From NCBI RefSeq assembly GCF_003594875.1, contig NZ_QZEY01000026.1, forward strand, positions 30,293-94,292: DNA of 64,000 bases. Direction: 5' to 3'. The notes beneath the pieces are model-generated. The model was not told the DNA's origin, did not search any database, and saw only the letters and a program-made list of their open reading frames with translations. Positions 42,156 through 51,900 of this stretch are shown here, one piece after another. The number at the start of each line of letters is the position of its first letter. Position 1 is the stretch's first letter. A program made the position numbers and the translations under genes. The DNA comes from Bailinhaonella thermotolerans. GTDB taxonomy: Bacteria; Actinomycetota; Actinomycetes; Streptosporangiales; Streptosporangiaceae.

Positions 42156-42392
42156 GATCTCCTCCCCAATCGCGTGTGCGCGCTCCTCGCGCCCCCTCCA
42201 CCGTCGCCGCGCCCCGCCGTACGGCAGGCCAGGCCCGTCCCCCGGCTCCGCCGGCCGAACGCGACCCCGGCGCAACGGCAGGGCAGAGCGCGGAGCGGGA
42301 GTGGCGGACAGTTCCGGGTGGCGCTGGACATTCGCAGGGGACCTGAACCGACCGGAGATCGTCTCGATCTCTCCTCGCTCCGGTGGTGTCCG

Positions 42393-44000
42393 ATGAGCAA
42401 TGTCCGTTACCGACTGCTGCGAAGCGCCCTGGGCATGGCCGCCAAGACCTCGGCGGCCTCGCCCGGCCTCGAACGGTCCATGCGCCACCTGCTGCGGGTG
42501 GCCGTCCGCACGCCGCACTCCTGGCTGCGGTTCACCGACATCACGGCGCGCGACGGCGTCATCCTGCGCGCGCACCTGTACCAGCCCCGCACCCCGGGGC
42601 CCCACCCCCTGGTCATCATGCCGTCCAGCTGGGCCATGAACGACCTGGAGTACCTGCTGCCCGCCCGGCGGCTGGCCGCCCACGGCCACATCGTGCTCAG
42701 CTTCAACACCCGCGGCTTCTGGGGATCCCAGGGCCTGGTCGACGCGGCGGGCCCGGACGACGTGGCCGACGTGTCCGACGTCATCACCTGGGGGCTGACC
42801 CACACCGACGCCGACCCGTCCCGGGTGGGCATCCTCGGCGCCTCCTACGGCGGCGGGCTCGGCCTGCTCGCCGCCGCCCGCGACGAGCGCGTCAAGGCCG
42901 TGGGGGCGATGAGCGCCTGGGCCGACCTGACCGCCTCGCTGCTCGGCGACGACGCCCCGCGCCGCACCGCCACCGTCGGGCTGAAGGTGACCGTCTCCCT
43001 CACCGGCCGCGCCTCCCCCTCGCTCACCGCCCAGATGGACGACCTGCTGGCCGGCCGCAACATCGAGGCGCTCAAGGCCTGGGGCGACGCCCGGTCCGCC
43101 GCGCGAGCCGTCCACGAGCTCAACCGCCGCGACACCGCGGTGTTCCTCGCCCACACCTGGGGCGACAGCCTGTTCCCGCCCAACCAGATCATCGACTTCT
43201 ACCAGCGCCTGACCGGCCCCAAGCGCCTGGAGCTGCGCCCCGGCAACCACCTGACCCTGGAGCTGTCCGGCATCCTCGGCCGCCACAGCCCCGTCTGGGA
43301 GTCGGCCACCGGCTGGCTGAACGACCACCTCCTGGACCGCGACGCCCGGGACCGGACCCACGAGTCGGTGTACGTGCAGGCGCGCGGCGCCGTACCCGAG
43401 GAGCACCACAGCTGGCAGGACGTCGCCCCGCGCAGCCTGACCCTGCGCCTGGGGCCGCTCCCCGACGGGCGCCTGGGAGACCTGCTGGAGCGGCCCCACC
43501 CCGACCCGGCCGCGGTGACCCTGCACGCCGGGACCAAGCCCTCGGCCGGCGGAGCGCTGCTCCACGTGCCCCGCCCCGGCCAGGCCCCGGAGCGGACGGT
43601 CCCCGGCCAGGTCCTGGATCCGGCCGACCCCGCCAGCGCGGCGTGGACCAGCGGACCTCTGGACCGGGACCTGATCCTGCGCGGGGCGCCCCGCCTGCGG
43701 CTGCCGGTCGCCACCGGCCCCGGCCGCGCCGGCCTCGTCGCCTACCTGTACGACGTCGCCCCCGACGGCCGCGCCCGGGCCATCACCGGCGCCCCTTGCG
43801 TCTTCACCCCCGGCCCCGGCGTGCGCGCGCTGGTCCGGCTCGATCTGCAGGCCACCGCCTGGACCGTCCCGGCCGGGCACGCGCTGATGCTCCTGCTGAC
43901 CGGGTCCGACCCGCGCTACACCACCTTCAACGCCCCCGGCAGGCTCGTGCACATCCGCTGCGGGGCCGAGGCCACTCTCACCCTGCCCCTCAGGGAGTGA
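42393..44000 (+). CDS. CocE/NonD-type (X-Pro dipeptidyl-peptidase S15) alpha/beta hydrolase
   Basis: Encodes 535 residues. The hydrolase core has the nucleophile elbow GILGASYGGGLG, GHIVLSFNTRGFWGS before it, and LELRPGNHLTLE supplying the His. The C-terminal third is a jelly-roll (LVRLDLQATAWTVPAGHALMLLLTG), as in CocE and S15 peptidases. Family members hydrolyse esters or acyl-dipeptides. No signal peptide is visible, though the first 40 residues are basic. The start ATG has a poor ribosome site. It is divergent from the coupling-protein gene and looks like cargo. Confidence 0.85.
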   Translation: MSNVRYRLLRSALGMAAKTSAASPGLERSMRHLLRVAVRTPHSWLRFTDITARDGVILRAHLYQPRTPGPHPLVIMPSSWAMNDLEYLLPARRLAAHGHIVLSFNTRGFWGSQGLVDAAGPDDVADVSDVITWGLTHTDADPSRVGILGASYGGGLGLLAAARDERVKAVGAMSAWADLTASLLGDDAPRRTATVGLKVTVSLTGRASPSLTAQMDDLLAGRNIEALKAWGDARSAARAVHELNRRDTAVFLAHTWGDSLFPPNQIIDFYQRLTGPKRLELRPGNHLTLELSGILGRHSPVWESATGWLNDHLLDRDARDRTHESVYVQARGAVPEEHHSWQDVAPRSLTLRLGPLPDGRLGDLLERPHPDPAAVTLHAGTKPSAGGALLHVPRPGQAPERTVPGQVLDPADPASAAWTSGPLDRDLILRGAPRLRLPVATGPGRAGLVAYLYDVAPDGRARAITGAPCVFTPGPGVRALVRLDLQATAWTVPAGHALMLLLTGSDPRYTTFNAPGRLVHIRCGAEATLTLPLRE

Positions 44001-44021
44001 GGCGCGCGACGCGCAGACGTC

Positions 44022-44053
44022 GCCGCGGCCCCCGCAATCGCTGGGGCCGCGGC
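44022..44053. terminator. Hairpin terminator
   Basis: GCCGCGGCCCC / GGGGCCGCGGC, an 11-bp stem 22 bp after the hydrolase gene, facing the leftward protease gene. Confidence 0.65.
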
Positions 44054-44157
44054 TCGTCGACGCCCGGGGCGCCGCCGTACCTCGCGAGCGCCGTACCTCA
44101 CGAGCGCAGCAGCTCACGCGCGCCGTACCCCGGCGCCGTGCTTCGCGGCGCGGCACC

Positions 44158-45168
44158 TCAGGGGGCGGACGGGCACGCGGTCGAGACGCCCCCGTGCGCG
44201 CACAGCCACACCACGGCGTCCTGCACCGTGGACACGGGCACGATCGTCACCCGGCCCGAGGCGGCCTGGGCCGCCTGCCGGTACTGCGGGGCCGGCACGA
44301 AGAACACCTGCGCGCGGGCACGCGACGCGCCCCGCATCTTGAGGCCGACCTCGCTCACCGCCCCGACCTGCCCCGACAGGCCGACCGAGCCGGTGCCCGC
44401 GATGACACGGCCGCCGTTCAGCCGGCCAGGCGTCAGCGCGTCCAGATGCGCCAGCGTCATCATCAGGCCCGCCGAGGGCCCCTGGACGCCCGGCAGCGTG
44501 AAGGCCGCAACCCGCGGGGACGCCAGGCGGACGCCCGCCGCCCGCGCGAGCGAGTCATCGGCGGGCAGCGCCAGCTCGGCCTCGCGGGCGGGCGCCAGCG
44601 ACGTGACCCCCTCCCGCCCCCGGACGCCGGGCGCCACCAGCAGCCGTACGGCTCCCGCCGCCGGGACGTCCAGGTCGGCGGGGCGCTGCACCAGACGCCC
44701 GTCCACTCGCACGATCACATCACCGGGACGCAGCCCGGCCCGCCACGCCGGCGAATCCGGCGCGCACGCGACGATCTGCGCCCCGCGGGCCCCGACCGCG
44801 GCACGGCGGGTCAGCATGCTGGCGAGCAGGGTCGAGGTGGTCTGCGATTCCCGCATGCTCTCATCGGCGGCACCGGGGGCCGCGTCCACCACGCGTGTCT
44901 CCCCACCGGGCCGCGCCGCCAGCCGGCCCCACAGGGTGAGCCGGTCGGCCCGGACCGTCGTCGCCAGCCACGAGCCGCCCCGGTCCGGGAACGACGCGGT
45001 GGCATGCGCCGCCAGATCCACCACCGGGCCCGGGCGGACGCTGACGCGGGGCGCCTGCTGCGTGACGGCATAGATCACCGCCAGCGCCAGCAGCGCGGTC
45101 ACGACGAGGAAGCCGCCTGTTCGTCGCGCGCCGCGGCGCGCCTGTCCATATATCGGGATTGTCGTCAT
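44158..45168 (-). CDS. Membrane-anchored PDZ / Lon-like serine protease (YlbL type)
   Basis: Encodes 336 residues. One N-terminal helix (GGFLVVTALLALAVIYAV) anchors the protein outside the membrane. A PDZ-like part (SPAWRAGLRPGDVIVRVDG) is followed by a Lon-type proteolytic domain: VQGPSAGLMMTLAHLD carries the Ser, and VGAVSEVGLKMRGA the Lys of the Ser-Lys dyad. YlbL-like proteases are common in Firmicutes and Actinobacteria and degrade or process exported proteins. The last 20 residues contain two Cys. The ATG at 45168 has a weak ribosome site. Confidence 0.88.
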   Translation of the reverse strand: MTTIPIYGQARRGARRTGGFLVVTALLALAVIYAVTQQAPRVSVRPGPVVDLAAHATASFPDRGGSWLATTVRADRLTLWGRLAARPGGETRVVDAAPGAADESMRESQTTSTLLASMLTRRAAVGARGAQIVACAPDSPAWRAGLRPGDVIVRVDGRLVQRPADLDVPAAGAVRLLVAPGVRGREGVTSLAPAREAELALPADDSLARAAGVRLASPRVAAFTLPGVQGPSAGLMMTLAHLDALTPGRLNGGRVIAGTGSVGLSGQVGAVSEVGLKMRGASRARAQVFFVPAPQYRQAAQAASGRVTIVPVSTVQDAVVWLCAHGGVSTACPSAP

Positions 45169-45375
45169 GGGCCGCACCGTCCGGCCGCCGCCGCGCCCGC
45201 TACCCGGCCGCCGGACCCCGGGCGCGGCGCCGCGGCTCTCACACGGCCCGCCCCCGCCCCCCTCCACGGCGCGTCCCTCCCGGTGCTCCCCTCTTCCGCG
45301 GTCTCCCTTCACGTGGCCCGGCCCCCACGGATGACGGCGGGCGATCCGCCCACGTCAAACGAGAAGGGAAACCAC

Positions 45376-46119
45376 ATGGACAAGCGAGCGCTGATCGCCG
45401 GCCCCGCGCCGGTCCTGCGCATCAACGTCGTCCGGGCCACCCGGGTGTTCGTCGACGCCGACCCCGGCGCGCACCGGGTCGCGGTGTTCCTGGAAAGCTT
45501 GGGCGCCGGCTTCGGCCACGCGCTCGCCACCGCGTCCCTGAGCTATGTGGCCGGGCAGAACCTGCTGACCGTCCCCGCCCCGGCCGTCACCCCGCCTCTC
45601 CCCGCCGCCGGCCCCCTGACCGGCGCCAACACCCGGCGCCGGTCGCACCGCCGCCGGCGGTTCGCGTGGTCCGGCGCGCGCCCCGGGCCCGTCCCGGCCG
45701 CGCCGCGGCAGGCGCCCGTGCGCGAGGAACTGTACGTCTACCTGCTGGTGCCCACCGGCACCGAGGTCCACCTGGAGCTCGGCCAGAGCGACCTGTACGT
45801 CGGCGAGCCTCCGGCCACGCTGTTCGCCCGGATCAGCGCGGGCGACGTCGACCTGGCCTCCGTCGGCAAGGCCGACGTCCGCGTCGGCCACGGCGACATC
45901 CGGATCCGCTCCTCGGCCGGCCGCCTGGCCGCCGACACCGGCGCCGGCCACATCGAGGCGCTGCGCGTCGGCGGCGTGGCCCGGCTGCGCAACGGCGACG
46001 GCGACATCGGCGTCCTGTGCGACAACCCCGACCGGCTCGTGGTCATCGCCCCCAGCGGGCACGCCCTCATCCAGGGCGAGTACGCCTGGGAGAACGTCCT
46101 GCGAGAACACGCCCGCTGA
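45376..46119 (+). CDS. DUF4097-like repeat (beta-helix) protein
   Basis: Encodes 247 residues. The C-terminal half has short regularly spaced strands: HLELGQSDLYVGEPPA, ISAGDVDLASVGKADVRVG, HGDIRIRSSAGRLAADTG, AGHIEALRVGGVARL and GDIGVLC, which resemble DUF4097-type right-handed beta-helix domains. An Arg-rich linker (TRRRSHRRRRFAW) separates it from an N-terminal domain. GGGAA lies 7 nt before ATG 45376. It is probably cytoplasmic; function unknown. It is divergent from the protease gene, with 207 bp between starts. Confidence 0.65.
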   Translation: MDKRALIAGPAPVLRINVVRATRVFVDADPGAHRVAVFLESLGAGFGHALATASLSYVAGQNLLTVPAPAVTPPLPAAGPLTGANTRRRSHRRRRFAWSGARPGPVPAAPRQAPVREELYVYLLVPTGTEVHLELGQSDLYVGEPPATLFARISAGDVDLASVGKADVRVGHGDIRIRSSAGRLAADTGAGHIEALRVGGVARLRNGDGDIGVLCDNPDRLVVIAPSGHALIQGEYAWENVLREHAR

Positions 46120-46175
46120 CCACTCCCACCCGGCACCCCGGCGCACACCTCCGCGCGCCCGCCGGGCCAGCAGCA

Positions 46176-46203
46176 AGGACCCGCGCCCACCGGCGCGGGT
46201 CCT
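46176..46203. terminator. Bidirectional hairpin terminator
   Basis: AGGACCCGCGCC / GGCGCGGGTCCT, a 12-bp stem with a CACC loop between the convergent neighbours. Confidence 0.7.
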
Positions 46204-46277
46204 GTCCTGCCAAGGGAGCGCGACAGACCGCGCCCGCCGTACCCGGCACGTGCGCCACCCGGCCCCTGTGCTGCCGG

Positions 46278-46838
46278 TCAGCGGCGCGCGGCCCCAGACG
46301 TCTGGGCCGGAGCGGTCTCGCCCTCCGGCGGGCCGCCGAGCCGGCGCAGCCCGGCCAGCACCCGGCGCAGCACCGCGGCGTCGCCCGCGCCGCCGCGCCA
46401 TACGGTGTCCGGCTCCGGGGCGGCGTCGGCCAGGCGCGGCGGGCCGGCCAGCTCACACCAGACGGCCTCACCGTCCGGGTAGGTCAGCATCCCCCACCGA
46501 TCGGCCAGCTCCGGCCACAGCGCCGACGCGGCGGGCCGGTACGGCAGGCGCCGGCCCTGGCCGCCGCGGGAAGCCCAGCGCCGGACCCACACCACGCAGC
46601 CGCCCGCCCCCGACGGCCACACCTGCACCCCGACGACGGCCGGCGGGTCATGGTGCACCGCGGTGTAGGAGCGGCCCGGGGCGCCGGCCGTGATCCCGGC
46701 GACCAGTTCGCCGGCCAGCGCCACCGCGGCCCGCTCCAGGTCGGGGCGGCCCAGCGCCCGTACCCGCCGGGCCACATGACGACCCGCCCAGAAGGGCGCC
46801 GAGGGCAGCGCCGCCAGGCGCAGGGGACCGTCCATCAT
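46278..46838 (-). CDS. Hypothetical protein
   Basis: Encodes 186 residues, not recognised. It contains conserved-looking strands with many Trp (GVQVWPSGAGGCVVWVRRW, YPDGEAVWCELAGPP). Start ATG 46838 follows GGGAG closely; ATG 46847 is an alternative. It has no membrane segment and lies alone between a hairpin and a non-coding stretch. Confidence 0.55.
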   Translation of the reverse strand: MMDGPLRLAALPSAPFWAGRHVARRVRALGRPDLERAAVALAGELVAGITAGAPGRSYTAVHHDPPAVVGVQVWPSGAGGCVVWVRRWASRGGQGRRLPYRPAASALWPELADRWGMLTYPDGEAVWCELAGPPRLADAAPEPDTVWRGGAGDAAVLRRVLAGLRRLGGPPEGETAPAQTSGAARR

Positions 46839-47463
46839 GACTCCCATCCCGGCGCGGGCACACACCACGCCGTGCCCACGACCAGTGCCGGCCCCACCCG
46901 ACGCCGCATCCCCTGCACGCGATCGCACACACCACCACACGCCGACCCTGGGCGCCCCCCACGAAACGGACCGCGGCCCCGCACCCCCTCGTCACCGCGC
47001 GAGCCGTCGCGTGACCTGGCCGGCTTCCTCGCCCGGGCCGGACCCCCGGTACCGCACCCCCAGGAGCTCCGCGCTGATCAAAGCCGGGCGAGGTCTGCTA
47101 CTTCGGGTGTTCCGCCGCAGGCGGCTGCTGGAGATCGATGGGCGCCGCCGACGCCATCAACGCCCGTCCTGGCCGAGCCCGCGCTCACCTGTCACCAGGT
47201 CGCGTGGCTCCGCGGATGCGCCGCTCGAACACCCGGCCCGCCCCGCGCGCGTCCACCCGCGCCGCCGCCCCGGCGGGATCCTGCTGGCCGCGTCCCCCAC
47301 GCCCCTAAGTCAGCCCGGCCTTCGCCGCCGCCACTGGCGCTGAAGAAGCGCATGGCTGATGGCCGGCGCGGGGCCGGTCGGCTCTGCTCGGCCTCGGGTC
47401 TTTCCCGGCGCTCGCGTGGCTTCTACGGCGCGGGGGACTGGGGCATCGGCAGAGCGGGTGAGC
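46839..47463. other. Intergenic or decayed region, 625 bp
   Basis: Open frames on the plus strand (for example near 47000-47340) contain short protein-like runs such as TCHQVAWLRGC and SRRVTWPASS but change frame repeatedly and lack ribosome sites. This suggests a decayed gene rather than an active one. No recombinase or transposase motif is certain. Confidence 0.35.
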
Positions 47464-48216
47464 TCACCTGTCCCGGCCCGCCCGACGCCGGACCGGCCCC
47501 GATTCGGCGAGCAGGCCCAGGATGCTGCGCGCGTCCAAGACCAGGGAATAGGCGGCGATGCCCTGCCCGGCGCGGCTCCCGCCGACCATCTCCCGCAACT
47601 TCAGAGCACGCAGCCGCAGGTCGAACTCGCCCCGGTCCGACCTCGCCTCGGCGAGGAACTCCTCGATCTCGGGCACCGCGTTCTCGACATCGAGGCGGCT
47701 GTCCAACTGGGGGAGACGGGCCGCCACCCGCCACGCGGCCTCCCGCACCTCGGCGTCCGACACCGGCCCCATGCCCCACGTCACCCGGGCACGCCCGTGA
47801 GCGGGATTACGCCGTGGCCAGGCGGCCGGCGGCTCCGGCGCGATGTGCCAGATGGGATCCGGGCGCGGCCCCTCCGCCGCCCAGCTCGGAAGGGGGCCGT
47901 GCACGAACGCGCTCTCCCCGGGCGGCGTGGCCTTCTCCGCGCGCGCCAGCGTGGCGGCGAGGGCGCTCAAGGCGGGCACGGCGTGCCGGCCGGGCAGGGT
48001 GAGCAGGCACACATGCCCGCCGTCGGCCTCCGGCCCGGTGCCGCTGCCCGCCATGATCCGCGCCCACTCGGCGTGGCGCAGCCGATTGGTGGGATGAGCG
48101 CGCGACTCGGGCCGCTCCGGCAGATCCGCGGGCTGGGCGGCGAGGGTCACCACCTGGTCGGCCCGCAGCAACTGGGTCACATCCTCGGCCACGAGCCACA
48201 CGGTCATGAGGGACAT
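47464..48216 (-). CDS. Hypothetical protein
   Basis: Encodes up to 250 residues, not recognised. It begins MSLMTVWLVAEDVTQLLRAD, with strand-helix features throughout and an acidic helical C-terminal segment (VPEIEEFLAEARSDRG). The start is uncertain, because neither ATG has a ribosome site; it could be leaderless. It is divergent from the relaxase gene, with 764 bp of non-coding DNA between. Confidence 0.5.
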   Translation of the reverse strand: MSLMTVWLVAEDVTQLLRADQVVTLAAQPADLPERPESRAHPTNRLRHAEWARIMAGSGTGPEADGGHVCLLTLPGRHAVPALSALAATLARAEKATPPGESAFVHGPLPSWAAEGPRPDPIWHIAPEPPAAWPRRNPAHGRARVTWGMGPVSDAEVREAAWRVAARLPQLDSRLDVENAVPEIEEFLAEARSDRGEFDLRLRALKLREMVGGSRAGQGIAAYSLVLDARSILGLLAESGPVRRRAGRDR

Positions 48217-48980
48217 AGTGCGGCAGACACCGCACGCGCAGCAAGATCACCACCACAGCGGGCGGTTCCGGTCCCGCCCGCCCAGCGGGCACGCCCGGGC
48301 GGGCGGACCGGTGGGCGGGCGCCGTGGGCGGCCGGTGGGGGAGTGGACCGCGCGCCTCCTGCCCCGGCGCCCGGGCGGGCCGGTCAGCCGGACCGCACAC
48401 GATCGGTCCGGGCGGCATGCCCCGGGGGTCCCGCCCGGCCCGGCAGCCCGCCGTACGAGCGGCCGCCTGGTCTCCCCGCACGACGATCCGACCGGCCCCA
48501 TTCGCAACGCCCGCCCACCCATCACGGCCTCCCCGCCGCCCGGCCTCCCAGGCCAAGCCCCCGGCACCTGCCGCCCGGCAACGCCGCGCCCCACACGCTC
48601 GCCCCACCACACGCGTGTCACGCCCTGCTCCACCGCCGTCCCGCACGCTCACCCCGCGGACCCGCACACGCCGGCCCCATCCCTCGATGCCGGCGCTCCC
48701 GTCCTGACGCACCCGCGAACAACACGACGCGCCACCGCACGCAGGCCGCCGTACCCCCGCAGGCGACGCCCCTTCTCCCAGCGCGACCCGGCCACGCATC
48801 CCCGGCGATGAACCGCGACCCCGGCCCACGCCCCTTCCTGACGCGAATGCTCCGCATTGACCGCTTCACACAATTGCACCCCGCGCCGCGCCCCCTTCCG
48901 CGCCGCCGTACAGCGGCCACGTTCCCCCGCGACAACGGGCGCCGAGCGCGCCCGCCACCGCAGGCGGAAGGAGACTGGCC
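48217..48980. other. 764 bp upstream of the relaxase gene, candidate oriT region
   Basis: No gene is seen. It is very C-rich on the plus strand and contains several GC-rich inverted words and a small AATGC-TCC-GCATT palindrome at 48847-48859. MobF relaxases often nick DNA near their own gene, so this is the most likely place for oriT, but no known nic site was recognised. Confidence 0.4.
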
Positions 48981-51900
48981 ATGATGAGCGCCGGCGTGAT
49001 CAAGTCGAGCGAGTCGGCGCCGCGGGCGCGCTACTACACCCAGGAGTACGCCGGCCGCGCGGCCGAGACCGCCGAGTACTACCTCGACGGCGGCGCCGAG
49101 CACGCGCGCTGGCACGGCGACGGCGCGGAAGAACTCGGCCTGGAAGGGACGGTCACCGAAGAGCAGCTGCTCGCCGTCCTGCAGGGCCGCGACCCCGGCA
49201 CCGGCCAGTCCCTGTTCGACCCGACCGGCAACCAGCTCGCCGGCATCGCCCGCCGGCTGGGCATCGACCGGGATCTGGGCGCCGACGACATCGCCGCCCT
49301 CCGCCGCGGGGAACACCCGCAGACCGGTCGGCCCCTGGAAGGCGCGCTCGCGCAGTACGTGGCCGGTCTGATGACCGGGCGCGGCGGCCCGGCGCGGACG
49401 GTCGGCGCCGTGGACCTGACCTTCTCCGCGCCCAAATCGGTGTCGCTCATGGTCGCGACCGGTCACCCCCAGATCCGGCAGGTCGCCCTGGACGCCCACG
49501 AGCGCGCCGTGGAGAAGGCGCTGACGTTCCTGCGCGACCACGTCCTGGCGGTCCGCCGCGGCCACGAGGGCGGCGAGATCCAGCGCGCCCACCGCATGAC
49601 CGCCGCCCTGGTCACCCAGCTCGCCTCACGGCTGCACGACCCCCAGCTGCACACCCACACCATCCTCAGTACGGCGGCCGCCGGCGAGGACGGCCGCGTC
49701 TCGGCGATCGCCACCGGGCTGGTGATGGCCGCCAGCAAGGTGATCGGCAGCGTCTACCAGCAGCAGCTGCGCCACGAGCTCACCGCAGGCCTCGGGGTGG
49801 CCTGGGAGGTGCAGGACAACGGCCTGGGCGAGATCGCCGGAGTGCCGCGCGACCTGCTGGCCCTGTTCAGCAAGCGCTCCCGGCAGATCGCCGAGTCCCT
49901 GCACGACATCCAGCGCGCCGAGGACCTGCTGATGCGCGAGGTGGAACTGCGCCGCGACCAGTTCGCCCGCGCCCGCCTGCGCGTCCGGCTCGCCCCCGAG
50001 ACCGCCACGGACCTGGACCGCGACCGCGCCAGGAAGCTCGACAAGTACGAGGCGGTGCTGCGCGAGCGCGCCACCTGCACCGGCGCCCCCGCCGGCCGCC
50101 GCGACCTGGTCGCCTACCTGAGCCGATCCCGCAAGGACGAACCCAGCGAACGGGAGCTGCGCCAGGCGTGGGAGAAGGAGTTCGCCGGCACCGGCCACCG
50201 CTGGCAGACCCTGCTGCGCGCCGCCCAGCGAACCCGCGCCCAGCAGCTCCGCGACGAGGAGGAGACGTTCGAGCAGCGGCTCGCCGCGGCGCTGACCCGC
50301 CAGCAGTCGGTGTTCGGCCGCAAGGAGGCCCTGATCGCCGGCGCCCGCGTCGCCGACCCCGCCTGGGACTCCGACACCGTGATCGCCCGCGTGGACGCCT
50401 GGCTGGCCCGCGAGGCCGTACAGCTGCGCGAGGACCGCGCCCAGTTCGGCGCCTGGGCCGTCGGCGGCGGCGCCCGCTGGACCACCGAGGAGGTCCTGGC
50501 CCAGGAACGCGCCATGAAGGCCACCGCGCAGCGGATGCTCGACCGCGACGACGTGGCCGTACTCCCGCTGGAGGAGACCGCGGCCAAGGCGCGCGAGTTC
50601 ACCCTCGACCCCGAGCAGGAGGAACTGCTGGCCGCGCTCTGCCTCAGCGGCTCACAGCTGGTCATGGCCCGCGGCATCGCCGGATCCGGCAAGACCCACG
50701 TGCTGGGCGCCGCCGCCGAACTGCTGCGCGCCCAGGGCCACCAGGTGGTGGGCCTGGCCACCGCCGCCGCCACGGCCCAGCGCCTGGCCTCGGAGTCCGG
50801 CTTCGACCGGGCCTCCTCCATCGACCGGTTCCTGACCCTGGCCGCCGCCGGCCGATGGGAGCGCGGCGCCTCCCCCCACCTGCTGGCCGACCGGCAGATC
50901 CTGCTCACCGAACGGCGTCGCATCCTGCGCGAGTACGGCGCCCGCCTGGCCGCCGTGGCCGAGGGCGACGAGCAGGCCGAAGAACAGATCCTCACCGAAC
51001 AGGACACCGCGATGGCCGACTGGCAGGCCCGCTGGGACGCCTGGCTGGAAGCCGCCGAGGCCGAGACACTGCGCCGCGAGCGGGCCGCCGCCGACATCGA
51101 ACTGGACCGCCAGGCCCTGGACCAGACGGAGGAGGAACTGGACCGGCGCCGCGCCGAGACCGAGGCGATGCCCGACGGCCCGGAGCGGGACCAGGCCCGG
51201 CGCGACCTGCAGGCGCGGCGGCGGCAGCTACACCTGGCCCGCCAGGCCTGGTCCGACCGCGTCGAGGAGTACCGGCGCGACCTGTCGCCCACCGTCGAAC
51301 TCCCCGACGACGACCGCGTCGTGCTCGTCGTGGACGAGGCCGGCATGGTCGAGCAGAACCACTACCACGAGCTGCTGGCGCTGGCCGACGAGCGCGGCTG
51401 GAAGATCGCCTTCGTCGGCGACGACCGCCAGCTACAGGAGGTCAACCGCGGCGGCGCCTTCCGCATGCTGGCCGAACTGGGCGGCTCGGTGGAGATGACC
51501 GAGTCCCGCCGCTCCCGCCACGCCTGGGAACGGGCCGCCCAGCGCCGCTGGTGGGCCAGCCAGGACCCCGGCACCCTGCGCGAGGTCGCCGCCGAGTACG
51601 CCGAGCGGGGCCGGGTCACCTGGGTGGACCGGCAGCGGGTCAACACCGCCATCGCCGCCGGAGCCATGGAGCCGGACGAGGTCGACGACGTGGTGCGCGA
51701 GACCGCCCGGCAGATCATGGCCGGCAAGTGGCTGGCCGACTTCGACGACGGCCGCGAGGCGATCATGATGGCGATGCGCCGCGACGACGTGCGCGCGCTC
51801 AACCACCACGTCCAGCAGGCGATGGCCCGCCGCGGGATCATCGACCCGGCGGCCGGCTCGGTCACCGCCAGGGAACTGCGGAACGGCCGTGCGGCGGGGG

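Noticed and set aside
40170..44000. Very long plus-strand open frame (over 1200 codons) across the coupling-protein gene
   Set aside because: Its first 2.2 kb mirrors the minus-strand VirD4-like gene and gives Arg/Pro/Gly-rich low-complexity protein. Only the part from 42393 is real (hydrolase).
46837..47343. Plus-strand open frame as a gene
   Set aside because: Arg/Pro-rich sequence, no ribosome site, and protein-like pieces fall in more than one frame; treated as possible decay.
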